The notes: a model not told the origin generated them from the sequence alone. 64,000 nucleotides of DNA from Mastigocoleus testarum BC008 (GCF_001456025.1 NZ_LMTZ01000118.1:62001-126000), one strand, 5' to 3'; positions 8,994-18,644 are shown, numbered from the stretch's first letter. Program-made: numbers and translations.

Positions 8994-9878
8994 TTAGACT
9001 GCGGCTAATTCTTTTGTAGAATTTATATTTTCTAGAGTTAAGCCAGAACAAGTTCGTTTAATTAAGCCAGTAAGTACATTACCTGGTCCAATTTCCACTA
9101 CTCGCTCGATTTTATTTTCTGGTAGTGCAAGTGAAATTTCCCGCCAACGCACCGAACCAGTCATTTGTTGTACTAAGCGCTTTTTCAGAACCTCAGCATC
9201 CGTTGTCGGAACTGGTTCTACGTTGGATAACACTGGAATCGTAGCCTGCTGAAAGTTCACTGATTCCAAAATATCTTGAAATTCAGCAGCCGCCGCAGAC
9301 ATTAAGGGAGAATGAAAAGCTCCCGAAACGTTTAAAAGAACTGCTCGCCTTGTTTTAACTTGAGACATTACCGCTTCTACGGCTTCCGGAGTCCCAGAAA
9401 TTACTACCTGGGCTGCACTGTTATCATTTGCTAGCACCACATCTTCGGTTTGAGCCACAACTTTTTCCAGTTGCTCGCGGTCAAATTTCATTAATGCTGC
9501 CATTTTACCACCAGCAGCATTATCCATCAGTTCAGCACGTCTTTTCACCAAGCGAAGTCCTGCTGACCACTCAAATACGCCAGCCACATAAAGGGCTACA
9601 TATTCTCCCAAGCTGTGACCAGCAACTAAATCTGGTTTGTCTCCTTTCTCGCGGAGAATATCAGCAAGAATACTTTCCACAACATAAAGACAAGGTTGGG
9701 TGTAGAGAGTACGCGATAAATTTTCTGAATCACTTTCACACATTTGTGTGACTGACCAGCCTAAAATTTCTTTGGCTTGAGCGAATTTTTCTTTAGCAGA
9801 CGGTATATCCAATAAATCCATTCCCATCCCTACAGATTGGGAGCCTTGTCCGGGAAAAACCCATGCAGTTTTTTTCAT
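8994..9878 (-). CDS. fabD: malonyl-CoA:ACP transacylase
   Basis: FabD transfers malonyl groups from CoA to acyl carrier protein, supplying extender units for fatty-acid synthesis. The N-terminal W-V-F-P-G-Q-G-S-Q and the nucleophile elbow G-H-S-L-G-E-Y are present, with the catalytic His in G-A-F-H-S-P-L-M. The start is ambiguous: ATG 9878 (M-K-K-T-A-W) matches family N-termini, while the frame extends to ATG 9899 only through a repeated TGACAAA sequence, so the shorter 294-residue form is preferred. It is the last gene of the plsX-fabH-fabD set and ends before a terminator hairpin. Confidence 0.92.
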   Translation of the reverse strand: MKKTAWVFPGQGSQSVGMGMDLLDIPSAKEKFAQAKEILGWSVTQMCESDSENLSRTLYTQPCLYVVESILADILREKGDKPDLVAGHSLGEYVALYVAGVFEWSAGLRLVKRRAELMDNAAGGKMAALMKFDREQLEKVVAQTEDVVLANDNSAAQVVISGTPEAVEAVMSQVKTRRAVLLNVSGAFHSPLMSAAAAEFQDILESVNFQQATIPVLSNVEPVPTTDAEVLKKRLVQQMTGSVRWREISLALPENKIERVVEIGPGNVLTGLIKRTCSGLTLENINSTKELAAV

Positions 9879-9883
9879 TTGCA

Positions 9884-10050
9884 CTTTGTCATTTGTCATT
9901 TTTCATTTTCTATCTGTCATTTGTCATTCCTCCTATAAGCCGACGGCGAACGCTAACCTTGATTCCCCCTCCAGGAGGTACATACACCATTTGTTCTTTG
10001 TCTTATAATCAACGATTCACAATCGATGACTAAGACAAATGACAAATGAA
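9884..10050. repeat. STRR array (TTTGTCA units) with GC-rich insert, fabH-fabD spacer
   Basis: Copies of a TTTGTCA-type 7-mer run through 9884-9929, and inverted copies (GACAAATGACAAATG) occur at 10031-10049. Between them is a GC-richer segment containing GCCGACGGCG and an imperfect CCTCC/GGAGG palindrome near 9970. The inverted repeat copies enclose the whole fabH-fabD spacer. Confidence 0.75.
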
Positions 10051-10064
10051 TGACGACACAATGA

Positions 10065-11057
10065 TTACCTTCCCCATTGGAAAATAGCTGCTCCCCATGT
10101 AAGACCAGCACCAAAACCTGATGCTGCAATAATATCGTTGGTTTGAATTTTATTTTGTCTTACAGCCTCATCTAAAGCTAAGGGAATGGAAGCAGCAGAA
10201 GTATTGCCATATGAGGCAACATTGCTGATTACCTTTTCAGGTGGAATTTTGAGACGTTCCGCGACTGCATTGAGAATACGTTGATTGGCTTGATGTAGGA
10301 CTAACCAATCGATTTGTCCTACAGTTAGTTGGCAATGAAATAAAGCTTTGTCAATAATTTCTGGAACTTTTTGTACGGCAAAACGGTAGACTTCTTTACC
10401 ATTCATTGCTAATGGTTGGTAATTCCCTTTCGCTACAACAACCTCCTCAGTTAGTTTTCGTGGAGATGCTGTATAGGGAACATTAAGACAACCATTTTGA
10501 GTGCCATCACTTTTAAGTTCAAACCCCAGTAAACGATCGCTTTGATTCGCTTGCAATACTACCGCCCCTGCACCATCACCAAATAAGACACAAGTGCGTC
10601 GGTCTTCCCAATCTATCCATCGAGAGAGAATATCTGCCCCAATCAACAATACATTTTGGTAGACACCAGTTCTTATGTATTGAGCAGCAGTAACCAGTCC
10701 GAATACAAAGCCCGAGCAAGCAGCTGTCAAATCAAATGCTACCGCTTGATCAGCCCCCAAAGCTGCTTGAACTTGACAAGCACTACCAAATAAATCATCA
10801 GATGTAGAAGTTGCTAATAAAATTAAATCGACATCTTGTGGTTCGATTCCAGCCATAGCCAGTGCTTTTTGGCTAGCACTTGTAGCAATATCCTTTAAAG
10901 ACTCCCCTGGGTTTGCCAGTCGGCGTTGACGAATACCAGTTCTTGTGGCTATCCATTCATCTGTAGTTTCCACGAATTGCATTAGTCCCTGGTTATCGAG
11001 GGAATTTTTTGGGACTGCCGAGCCACTTCCTGTAATTGCTATTCCTAAATTCTGCAC
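10065..11057 (-). CDS. fabH: beta-ketoacyl-ACP synthase III
   Basis: This 330-residue initiating condensing enzyme joins acetyl-CoA to malonyl-ACP in type II fatty-acid synthesis. The catalytic triad is visible: Cys114 in T-A-A-C-S-G-F, His255 in V-L-H-Q-A-N-Q-R, and Asn285 in S-Y-G-N-T-S-A-A-S. The length is typical. It lies between plsX and fabD on the same strand; the 274-nt gap from plsX suggests fabH may have its own promoter. Confidence 0.96.
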   Translation of the reverse strand: MQNLGIAITGSGSAVPKNSLDNQGLMQFVETTDEWIATRTGIRQRRLANPGESLKDIATSASQKALAMAGIEPQDVDLILLATSTSDDLFGSACQVQAALGADQAVAFDLTAACSGFVFGLVTAAQYIRTGVYQNVLLIGADILSRWIDWEDRRTCVLFGDGAGAVVLQANQSDRLLGFELKSDGTQNGCLNVPYTASPRKLTEEVVVAKGNYQPLAMNGKEVYRFAVQKVPEIIDKALFHCQLTVGQIDWLVLHQANQRILNAVAERLKIPPEKVISNVASYGNTSAASIPLALDEAVRQNKIQTNDIIAASGFGAGLTWGAAIFQWGR

Positions 11058-11331
11058 TCATTTTCTCCGAATTTATAAGCCGTTCGCAACCAGTTATTAG
11101 CAATAAATACATAGACAAAAGTAACATTCATTGACTACGCATATCCAAAATGCTTTGTCACTTCGGCTGACCATTAATACTGCAGACACACACAATCTAT
11201 AAAGGACAGAAAACCATAGAGAAAAAGAACCATAAGCACAAAGAATACTCTACCCCAGTATGGGGGTGTCACTAGCAGACTATGACAGCTAATGACTTTG
11301 GTCTGGGTGGGTAAATAGGGCTCAAGTGATA

Positions 11332-12351
11332 CTACTCGGAAGCCAAACTACTAACCTGCGGATGAATGCGTTCCAATACTTGATTATCCACAGCTTCTTT
11401 TGCCATACGAATAGCATTAAAAATAGAAGGTGCTTCAGAACTACCGTGACTGATAACGCAAATTCCATTCACTCCCAAAAGTAAAGCGCCACCATGCTCC
11501 GCATGATCCATCCGTTGCTTGATCCGCTTTAGATTTGGTTTTAAAAGTGCTGTGCCAATTTGACCGTGCAAGCCGGATGGTAATTCTTCCCGCAGAATTT
11601 GCAGTATTATTTCTCCAACAGCTTCAGCAAATTTTAGTAAAACATTACCAACAAAACCGTCGCAGACAATCACGTCAAAACGTCCTGATAAAACATCACG
11701 ACCTTCAGCATTGCCAAGAAAAGAGATTTGCGAGTTGGAGGTCAGCATTTGATGGGTGCGAATTGCCAGGTCATTTCCCTTACAATCTTCCTCACCAATG
11801 TTTAATAAACCTACCTTTGGTTCGGCAGTTCCCAACACATATTGGCTGTAAACCGAACCCATAACAGCAAACTGCTCTAAAAACTTAGGGCGACAGTCTA
11901 CGTTTGCACCTACATCTAGTATCAGTACAGGTTTGCTGGCAATCATAGTGGGAAAAACAGCACCAATTGCCGGTCTGTCAATTCCGGGAAGTCGTCCTAA
12001 GCGGAGTAAAGCCGCTGCCATTGCAGCGCCGGAGTGACCGGCACTGATGGCAGCATCTGCCTTTCCTTTTTTTACTAAGTCCATTACGACATTGATTGAA
12101 GCGGAACGCTTGCGCCTAACGGCAGACAAAGGCTCCTCATCCATCTCGATCGTATCTGTAGCACTTACGATTTCCACTTGCCCCAAATTAGTGTTTGAAG
12201 GCAGGGCTGCTTTAATTTTTTCGGGTTCACCCACAAGTAAAACTTTTACACCCAATTCCTCTTGAGCTCGCAGTGCGCCAGCAACGATCTCATCGGGTGC
12301 GTGGTCCCCTCCCATTGCATCAATTGCGATACGTTCGCCAGTCGATACCAT
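11332..12351 (-). CDS. plsX: phosphate acyltransferase
   Basis: This 339-residue PlsX makes acyl-phosphate from acyl-ACP, the first step of phosphatidic acid synthesis with PlsY. The N-terminal A-I-D-A-M-G-G-D-H-A-P motif is characteristic, as is the G-H-S-G-A-A-M-A-A segment. It heads the plsX-fabH-fabD cluster, a widely conserved arrangement linking fatty-acid synthesis to membrane lipid assembly. The usual neighbour plsC is not found next to fabD here. Confidence 0.95.
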   Translation of the reverse strand: MVSTGERIAIDAMGGDHAPDEIVAGALRAQEELGVKVLLVGEPEKIKAALPSNTNLGQVEIVSATDTIEMDEEPLSAVRRKRSASINVVMDLVKKGKADAAISAGHSGAAMAAALLRLGRLPGIDRPAIGAVFPTMIASKPVLILDVGANVDCRPKFLEQFAVMGSVYSQYVLGTAEPKVGLLNIGEEDCKGNDLAIRTHQMLTSNSQISFLGNAEGRDVLSGRFDVIVCDGFVGNVLLKFAEAVGEIILQILREELPSGLHGQIGTALLKPNLKRIKQRMDHAEHGGALLLGVNGICVISHGSSEAPSIFNAIRMAKEAVDNQVLERIHPQVSSLASE

Positions 12352-13480
12352 TGCTACTAGCTTCTAGAAACCTTACAAATTTTATCAGATGCCTATCTCA
12401 AAAAGATTGGCTTTATTATTACCCCAATTGTCTCATTTACCCTACCAAGTTTTGCCAGAAAAAAATAATCGGCAAATTACATCTTCTAGTTTTCGATATA
12501 AATTTTCCTAAATAACAAAATATTTGCATAAGTTTCATAGTTTTTTCTCATGAAACATATCGATTCTATGAACTTTATATACTTTTTGTTTTAAGGCAGA
12601 TCAAAAATTCCCATCATTGCTTATGCATAAGTAAGTGACTTTGTCAAACTTTAATTAAAAGCTTTTCTAAGACTTAAAATCGATTGTGTACTCATGAAAT
12701 TAATCTGAATTTTCAAGTCAAACATTGATTCCTACAGTTGTAGTCTTAAGCTGTAATATCAATTTTTGTACTTAAACTTATTCAGAGAATTATGTTGAGT
12801 ATAATTTAGATTTTTTTGTATATGAAAATAAACTTTATAGCAGATTTTTTTAAGGGAACAGATAAATAATTAGAGTTTAACTATATCAAAATAATTTGTG
12901 ATAGTTATATAGATACTTGACTGTCACGAATAAATATATGCTGAAAATTTACTTGCCTAATGATTTTCGCTAACTTTATTTTTTCTAAATCACGTAATTA
13001 TCAATTGTAATTTACAACTTTATAAAATAAATCTAAGAGTATAATATAAAACTTTTATTGCTAAGACACTGCAAATGTAGAAATAGCAGTATTGAATGTA
13101 TAAACAGTAATATTGCGAACTGAGACTATGGGCATAATAAGTATAAAATATACCTTTAATGCATGAAATTGAACAAAGTATTTCAACAGGATAAATATCT
13201 AGATAACTATATTGCTGGCTAGATTATTGAGTCCTCGACTTCAGTTCAATTTCAGTTAGTAGTAATACATGTATACAATGTTAATTTTATATCCTATCCA
13301 TATTCATGTTGTATTTATTAAAATAATCTCCAAGCTCAGAATCGGTAGCATAAAATTGTTATCCGTACCTCTTCCTTAGTATGTAAACACCTTTTATTAT
13401 TACTACATCCTGAGTGGGATCAAAAAAGACTGTATATTAGCACAGGAAAAACTTGCTTTCTCCAAAAAGAGGAATGAAAA
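12352..13480. other. AT-rich spacer between plsX and dacB
   Basis: This is divergent intergenic DNA of 1.1 kb without a credible reading frame. Only the last part can be read functionally: a GAGG Shine-Dalgarno lies 8 nt before the dacB ATG. No RNA gene or strong hairpin was recognised. Confidence 0.45.
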
Positions 13481-14830
13481 ATGCTGGAATTACTGGGTTC
13501 AGGTCTGTTTTCACTTTGGCTGGAAATGGCTGGAGTAGATGTCAAGCCAATAGATGCGTTGGATGTTTTGGCTTGGCAAAGTAGTCCTGGCTTAGTTCTT
13601 GCCCCCGATCCAAATCCAGCTGGGGTCGATACGGTACAGAAATATCTTAAGGAATTAATTGATCGCAAGCTGATTACCAATGACATGACAAACTCCCAAG
13701 GGATTTGGATGCAGTCAGGACCGATGTTAATGGCAAATCATCAAGGTACAACGCCATTACCTGCTGCGTCATTGACAAAAATAGCAACATCTTTGGCTGC
13801 TGTAAGCAAATTGGGATTGGACTATCAGTTTGAAACCTTGGTTGGAGCTACAGGACCGGTGGAAAATGGGATTCTCAAGGGTGATCTGGTAATTACTGGT
13901 GGTGGTGACCCTTTATTTGTTTCAGAGGAAGCAATTACTTTGGGAAATACCCTTAACCGCATGGGTATTAAACGGGTTGAAGGAAATTTGCTAATTAAAG
14001 GTAGTTTTGCGATGAATTTTCAGCGTAACCCGCAGTTAGCAGGTCAAGTACTCAAGCGTTCACTTCATCATGCAAGTTGGTCTCGTCGCACAGCGATTCA
14101 ATATTCGATTATGCCTTCTGGGACCCCCAAGCCCGAGGTGGTAATTGTCGGAAAGGTCAAATTAATAGAAGAGCCGAGTCCCTCACAAACTTTGCTAATT
14201 CGCCATCGTTCTTTACCCTTGAAGCGAATTGTTAAAGAAATGAATGTTTTCAGTAACAACCATATGGCACAAATGCTAGCGGATTATGTTGGGGGGGCAG
14301 AAGTTGTACAATCAGTAGCAGCAAAACTCGCAAGAGTTCCACCGGAAGAAATTCAGTTAATCAATGGTTCTGGGCTGGGGGTAGAAAATCGTGTTTCTCC
14401 TCGTGCAGCTTCTGCCATGTTAATGGCTCTACATCGAATTGCCATGACAAAAAACCTGACAATTGCGGATTTATTTCCCACAGCAGGTTTTGATCGAAGG
14501 GGAACTATGCACTCCCGTAAGCTTCCTGAAGCTACGGCGATGAAAACTGGTACTCTTCGAGATGTTAGTGCTTTAGCAGGGGTAATGCCAACTCGCGATC
14601 GCGGTTTGGTTTGGTTTGCAATTATTAACCGGGGTCCTTATATTTCATCGTTTCGACAAAGACAGGATCTATTATTACAAGCTCTGGTCAAACAATTGGA
14701 AAAAGCACAACCGGTTCCTTCTGCTGTTACTCCCCATGGTGGTGCAGATTCCTTACCCGATTTAGGTGCAACTAGTCGCAATGAAATTATTGATAAGTTG
14801 GTTGGAAATTCGGGAATGGGTAATGGGTAA
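13481..14830 (+). CDS. dacB: D-alanyl-D-alanine carboxypeptidase/endopeptidase, PBP4 (S13) type
   Basis: This penicillin-binding protein of peptidase family S13 trims D-Ala or cuts cross-links in peptidoglycan. The three active-site motifs are in order: S97-L-T-K100, S258-N-N260, and K355-T-G. The protein has 449 residues, and the segment between motifs 1 and 2 is shorter than in E. coli DacB. A hydrophobic N-terminus (about residues 1-17) may be an uncleaved signal. The start has GAGG upstream. The last residues (N-S-G-M-G-N-G) and the stop codon are encoded by a TGGGTAA repeat array, so the natural C-terminus has been replaced or extended by repeat sequence. Confidence 0.9.
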   Translation: MLELLGSGLFSLWLEMAGVDVKPIDALDVLAWQSSPGLVLAPDPNPAGVDTVQKYLKELIDRKLITNDMTNSQGIWMQSGPMLMANHQGTTPLPAASLTKIATSLAAVSKLGLDYQFETLVGATGPVENGILKGDLVITGGGDPLFVSEEAITLGNTLNRMGIKRVEGNLLIKGSFAMNFQRNPQLAGQVLKRSLHHASWSRRTAIQYSIMPSGTPKPEVVIVGKVKLIEEPSPSQTLLIRHRSLPLKRIVKEMNVFSNNHMAQMLADYVGGAEVVQSVAAKLARVPPEEIQLINGSGLGVENRVSPRAASAMLMALHRIAMTKNLTIADLFPTAGFDRRGTMHSRKLPEATAMKTGTLRDVSALAGVMPTRDRGLVWFAIINRGPYISSFRQRQDLLLQALVKQLEKAQPVPSAVTPHGGADSLPDLGATSRNEIIDKLVGNSGMGNG

Positions 14831-14971
14831 TGGGAATGGGTAATGAGTAATCGCGTTAGCATTAGCGAAAGCGAAGCGTGACGTTAGTCAGAGGCTTTGC
14901 CGACGCCGTAGGCTCTAGCGGTGCGTTAGCAAAGGCGGTGTATCCCCAGTCAGTCGCCAATCCCCAAATAA
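14811..14971. repeat. STRR array plus GC-rich palindromic element
   Basis: TGGGTAA-type 7-mers occupy 14811-14852, starting inside dacB. They are followed by a GC-rich segment with GCGTTAGC motifs and a core around 14892-14920 that contains GCCGACGCC. That core is nearly identical, in inverse orientation, to the loop of the palindrome at 46727-46755. The whole fills the dacB-lptC convergent gap. Confidence 0.75.
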
Positions 14972-16201
14972 TTATGGCTTTGGTTGGGGAATAACCTCTG
15001 TTATTACCCGACTGCGTTTAGCACCACCACTAACCAAAATGTTTTGCTGTTCTAAGTTTCCAGACGCTTTATCACCGGAAAACGTTAAGGGTGGATCGGC
15101 TTGGCTATAGATCACATTTCCCTGCGCTTCAACTAATTCTTTATCGAGATACCAAGTCATGTTTTGGGACTTAATTGACTGATTGCGCTGTCCCACACCA
15201 TTAACATTACCTGTTAAATAAACTATATTTTTCGGCAATTCCAACTTACCTCGATCAGCAGTTACTGTCATATTTTCTTTTTTATGAACTACTGTAACTG
15301 GAGCTTTGGTATCAACGATTTCTGAGTTTAAGTTCCAGTTCATGTAGTCACTTGCGACTTGGATAGGTGGTTCGAGTAATTCTAGCTGACCATTTTTAGT
15401 GACTGAAACCACTTTAGTTTTTAAGTTGACTTCAGCAGAATTTCCCCTACCACGGTCAGTAATACGATTATTTTTGTAGCGATCAATTTGAATCGGACGT
15501 TTACCGAGTAATTTTTCTTCGTTAATTTTCCAAGTTAATTCTTCGGTTCGCAATTGCAATTTTGGCTCATTTGAGTTAGCTACTACCCCACCAAATAATT
15601 CCATACGTTGCTCGCGGGTTTTAACTCTGGCTTCTTTGGCTACTACTCGTACTTGTTTGTGGATACCATTGAGCTGTTTGCGAACAATCAATAAATCTTC
15701 TTGAGGACGCCACTCAAGTTCGTTACCTTTTAATATTGCTCCGGTTTTGGGATCTGTAGCAACAATATTTCCTTCAAGAAATAACTGTTTTCCATCCTGC
15801 TTAATGTTAGCTTTTTGGGCTTTAACTTGGTAAACAACCTTGCCATCTTGGTATAATTCACCATATGGTTTTTCTACCTCAGCAATTTGTTTTTCTCTGG
15901 CATATCTTGCTTGCTTTGCCTCGACCTTCCAAATTGGTTTACCTGTATCATCAGCTTGTTCCAAGGTGACATCAAAGAAAGTTAATTTACTTTCTTCTTC
16001 CCCTGGGGTTGATGACTCAGTTGTCTCAGTCTCATTTTCTGGTTTGGTTTGACCGCTACAAGCAACTAATCCTATTAAAAGCAAAAAACTCAAAGATAAT
16101 TTGAATAAATCTTCGATCTTAAACAACTTGGTAGGGGAAAATGAAATAAATTTGTTTATTCCCCAGATAGTTTTTTTTCTATTTTGTTGATAACACTTCA
16201 T
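14972..16201 (-). CDS. lptC: LPS export periplasmic protein LptC-like lipoprotein
   Basis: This 409-residue envelope protein has a hydrophobic segment at about 34-47 ending in a lipobox (L-V-A-C, Cys48). The mature part consists of repeated LptC/OstA-type beta-jellyroll segments (F-F-D-V-T-L..., W-K-V-E-A-K-Q-A-R, G-N-I-V-A-T-D-P-K-T-G). In Gram-negative bacteria such proteins bridge LPS from the inner membrane to LptA/LptD. Its 409 residues are about twice the length of E. coli LptC, typical of cyanobacterial forms. Its ATG overlaps the end of labA by 4 nt, indicating translational coupling. Confidence 0.87.
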   Translation of the reverse strand: MKCYQQNRKKTIWGINKFISFSPTKLFKIEDLFKLSLSFLLLIGLVACSGQTKPENETETTESSTPGEEESKLTFFDVTLEQADDTGKPIWKVEAKQARYAREKQIAEVEKPYGELYQDGKVVYQVKAQKANIKQDGKQLFLEGNIVATDPKTGAILKGNELEWRPQEDLLIVRKQLNGIHKQVRVVAKEARVKTREQRMELFGGVVANSNEPKLQLRTEELTWKINEEKLLGKRPIQIDRYKNNRITDRGRGNSAEVNLKTKVVSVTKNGQLELLEPPIQVASDYMNWNLNSEIVDTKAPVTVVHKKENMTVTADRGKLELPKNIVYLTGNVNGVGQRNQSIKSQNMTWYLDKELVEAQGNVIYSQADPPLTFSGDKASGNLEQQNILVSGGAKRSRVITEVIPQPKP

Positions 16202-16839
16202 TCTGGGATTTCCAAGTGTTCGTCACTTACAGTTGGAGCTTCATCTAAAAAACCCATTTCTGATAATTGACGATAAGGATAAGTTTGACGGGGTGTTTTT
16301 TGAATATCTTCTTTAATTGCTTCCAGGTCAATATAGCGGTCGCTAACATTAATCAAGCTATCACTAGTCATAGACCTTAGACTTGCTACTTCTACCCGGA
16401 CACCTCTGTAACTTACAGAGTTAACGGCATATGCCAAATCTCCATCACCACTGACTAATACTGCGGTATCGTAAGAATCTACTAGTGCCATCATATCAAC
16501 TGCAATTTCTACGTCTAAATTAGCTTTTTTCGAGCCATCTGGTAATTGGACTAAATCTTTGGCTATAACCCGATAACCATTCCGACGCATCCACAATAAA
16601 AAACCTTGTTGTTTCTCATTAGTTCGGTCAACTCCAGTATAAAAAAAAGCGCGTAGTAATCTAGAGCCACCAGTTAACCTGCACAATAATTTAGTGTAAT
16701 CAATCTCGATTCCTAATTGGAGAGCTGCATAAAATAAATTGGAACCATCAATAAAAATTGCAACCCGACCGCGATTTTCTAACACCTGTTCCGGCGTGAA
16801 TATTGAGTCGTGTTCCAGGTTATTCAACATCATTTTCAT
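16198..16839 (-). CDS. labA: LabA-family NYN-domain protein
   Basis: This 213-residue protein has a PIN-like NYN domain. Acidic residues expected for metal binding are present: D31 in F-I-D-G-S-N, D109 and D115 in N-L-D-V-E-I-A-V-D, and D132/D134 in S-G-D-G-D-L-A-Y. In Synechococcus LabA is part of a negative-feedback output of the KaiABC clock; NYN domains are generally RNases, so RNA cleavage is a family inference. It begins with M-K-M-M, leaving three candidate ATGs. It overlaps lptC by 4 nt and lies downstream of metG across a spacer with 14-nt tandem repeats. Confidence 0.85.
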   Translation of the reverse strand: MKMMLNNLEHDSIFTPEQVLENRGRVAIFIDGSNLFYAALQLGIEIDYTKLLCRLTGGSRLLRAFFYTGVDRTNEKQQGFLLWMRRNGYRVIAKDLVQLPDGSKKANLDVEIAVDMMALVDSYDTAVLVSGDGDLAYAVNSVSYRGVRVEVASLRSMTSDSLINVSDRYIDLEAIKEDIQKTPRQTYPYRQLSEMGFLDEAPTVSDEHLEIPE

Positions 16840-16946
16840 ACCTCATTTTTATTTATGTAGTATTAGATACTTTTTATCTAGATTTCAGACTTAAGTAAGA
16901 GCGCTTTATGATAATCTTTCAGGGCTAATTAACTCAGCCCCGACAA

Positions 16947-17016
16947 ATTAAACTCGATAAATTAGAATCGATAAATTGAACTGGATAGATTGGACTCGGT
17001 AAAATAGACCCGATAA
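16947..17016. repeat. five imperfect 14-nt tandem repeats upstream of labA
   Basis: Five consecutive 14-nt units begin at 16947, 16961, 16975, 16989 and 17003. The consensus is approximately ATTRGACTCGATAA. They are preceded by a short inverted repeat (GGGCT/AGCCC, 16922-16940). The array lies between the metG stop and the labA start. Confidence 0.8.
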
Positions 17017-17042
17017 TTTAGAGATGAGTAATAAATTAAAAA

Positions 17043-18644
17043 TTAATCGTTTTTAGGTAGTTCTATTCTTTTAAAGACCGGCTGGGGTTTATCCAACTTT
17101 TGCTCGCTGCTTAATACACCCCACTGTGCGTGAACAGCAAAAGGTGCAGCAATTGCTGTTTGGGTTTGGTCGTTAAAGTTTACCTCAAAACCTAATTGCT
17201 GGTAAATTTTATTACTAGTGTCTGGGATAATTGGAGACAAAAGGTATGCTGACAGTCTTACTGACTCCAAAACCGCGTACAAGATTTTTTCTACAGCATC
17301 CTGTTGTCCTTGTTTATATAATGACCAAGGTGCCTGCTCATCAATAAATTTATTGCAAGCTCTTACTAGAGCCAACACAGCTTCACAACCTCGATCAAAT
17401 GCCAGATCTTGGTAAGCAACTTTGACTTGAGAACCCAAATCTAAGCCAATGGCTTTTAAAAGATTTTCCACAGGGATATCTTCTGCAGTAACTGCTGGTA
17501 AATTACCTCCACAATACTTTTTCACCATGTTGGAGGTGCGGTTGAGTAGATTTCCTAAATCATTGGCCAAATCTGCATTTAATACGTTAATGAATCTAAC
17601 TTCATTAAAATCGCCATCCTTACCAAATTCAATTTCCTTAAGAAAGTAATAACGAATGGCATCACTACCGTAACGTTCGACCAATGCTATGGGGTCGACC
17701 GTGTTACCAAGACTTTTTCCCATTTTTTGACCATCTTTAGTCAAATAACCATGGGCAAATACTTTTTGTGGCAAGGTTAAACCGGCAGACATTAGCATTG
17801 CCGGCCAATACACAGCATGAAAGCGCAGAATATCTTTACCGATTAAGTGCAAGCTTATTGGCCACCATTTTTGCAAAGCTTTTTCTAATCCTGCTTCCTC
17901 CTTTGCGTCTAACAATGCTGTGGCATATCCCAGCAAAGCATCAAACCAGACATAAAGGGTATGTTTGGGATCGACTGGTACTCCAAATCCCCAATCCATA
18001 TTCACGCGAGAAATTGAAAAATCTTGTAACCCTTGCTTAACAAAACTTATAACTTCATTACGACGACTTTCTGGCTGGATAAAATCAGGGTGATGCTGGT
18101 ATAAGTGTTCGAGTTTTTCTTGATATTTAGATAACTTAAAAAAGTAGTTCTGTTCGTCTCGCCATTCAACTTCTTTATTAGTATGAATGGGACAACGTTT
18201 TTCCTCTAATAAATCTCTTTCTTCTTTAAATTCTTCACAGGATACGCAATACCAACCCTTTTGCTCACCTAAATAAATATCCCCATTATCCCAAACACGT
18301 TTAAAAAAATCTTTAACTATTACCTCATGCCGCGAGTCAGTAGTACGAATAAAGCGGTCATATTGAATATTTAGTAATTCCCATAAAGAGGAAAACTCAG
18401 CGGAAACTCGATCGCAAAAAATCTGTGGCTCTAAGTTTTTTGTTTGGGCGGTACGTTGAATTTTTTGCCCATGTTCGTCCGTTCCCGTCACTAATAAAAC
18501 TTGGTTACCCAATAATCTCTGAAATCTTGCGATCGCATCTGCTGCCATTGTTGTGTAGGCACTGCCGATGTGGGGTAAACCATTTACATAATATAAAGGT
18601 GTTGTGAGAGCAAATATTTTTTCTGTTTTTTCCACTAGATTCAT
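17043..18644 (-). CDS. metG: methionyl-tRNA synthetase
   Basis: This class I synthetase of 533 residues charges tRNA-Met. The HIGH-type motif is H25-I-G-S28 and the KMSKS-type motif is K307-M-G-K-S311. A zinc-knuckle region follows (C133-V-S-C and C151-P-I-H). The Q-E/anticodon-binding alpha-helical domain is complete, and the optional C-terminal tRNA-binding domain is absent, as in other short bacterial forms. It is followed on the same strand by labA and lptC across a 200-nt spacer, so co-transcription is possible but not shown. Confidence 0.97.
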   Translation of the reverse strand: MNLVEKTEKIFALTTPLYYVNGLPHIGSAYTTMAADAIARFQRLLGNQVLLVTGTDEHGQKIQRTAQTKNLEPQIFCDRVSAEFSSLWELLNIQYDRFIRTTDSRHEVIVKDFFKRVWDNGDIYLGEQKGWYCVSCEEFKEERDLLEEKRCPIHTNKEVEWRDEQNYFFKLSKYQEKLEHLYQHHPDFIQPESRRNEVISFVKQGLQDFSISRVNMDWGFGVPVDPKHTLYVWFDALLGYATALLDAKEEAGLEKALQKWWPISLHLIGKDILRFHAVYWPAMLMSAGLTLPQKVFAHGYLTKDGQKMGKSLGNTVDPIALVERYGSDAIRYYFLKEIEFGKDGDFNEVRFINVLNADLANDLGNLLNRTSNMVKKYCGGNLPAVTAEDIPVENLLKAIGLDLGSQVKVAYQDLAFDRGCEAVLALVRACNKFIDEQAPWSLYKQGQQDAVEKILYAVLESVRLSAYLLSPIIPDTSNKIYQQLGFEVNFNDQTQTAIAAPFAVHAQWGVLSSEQKLDKPQPVFKRIELPKND

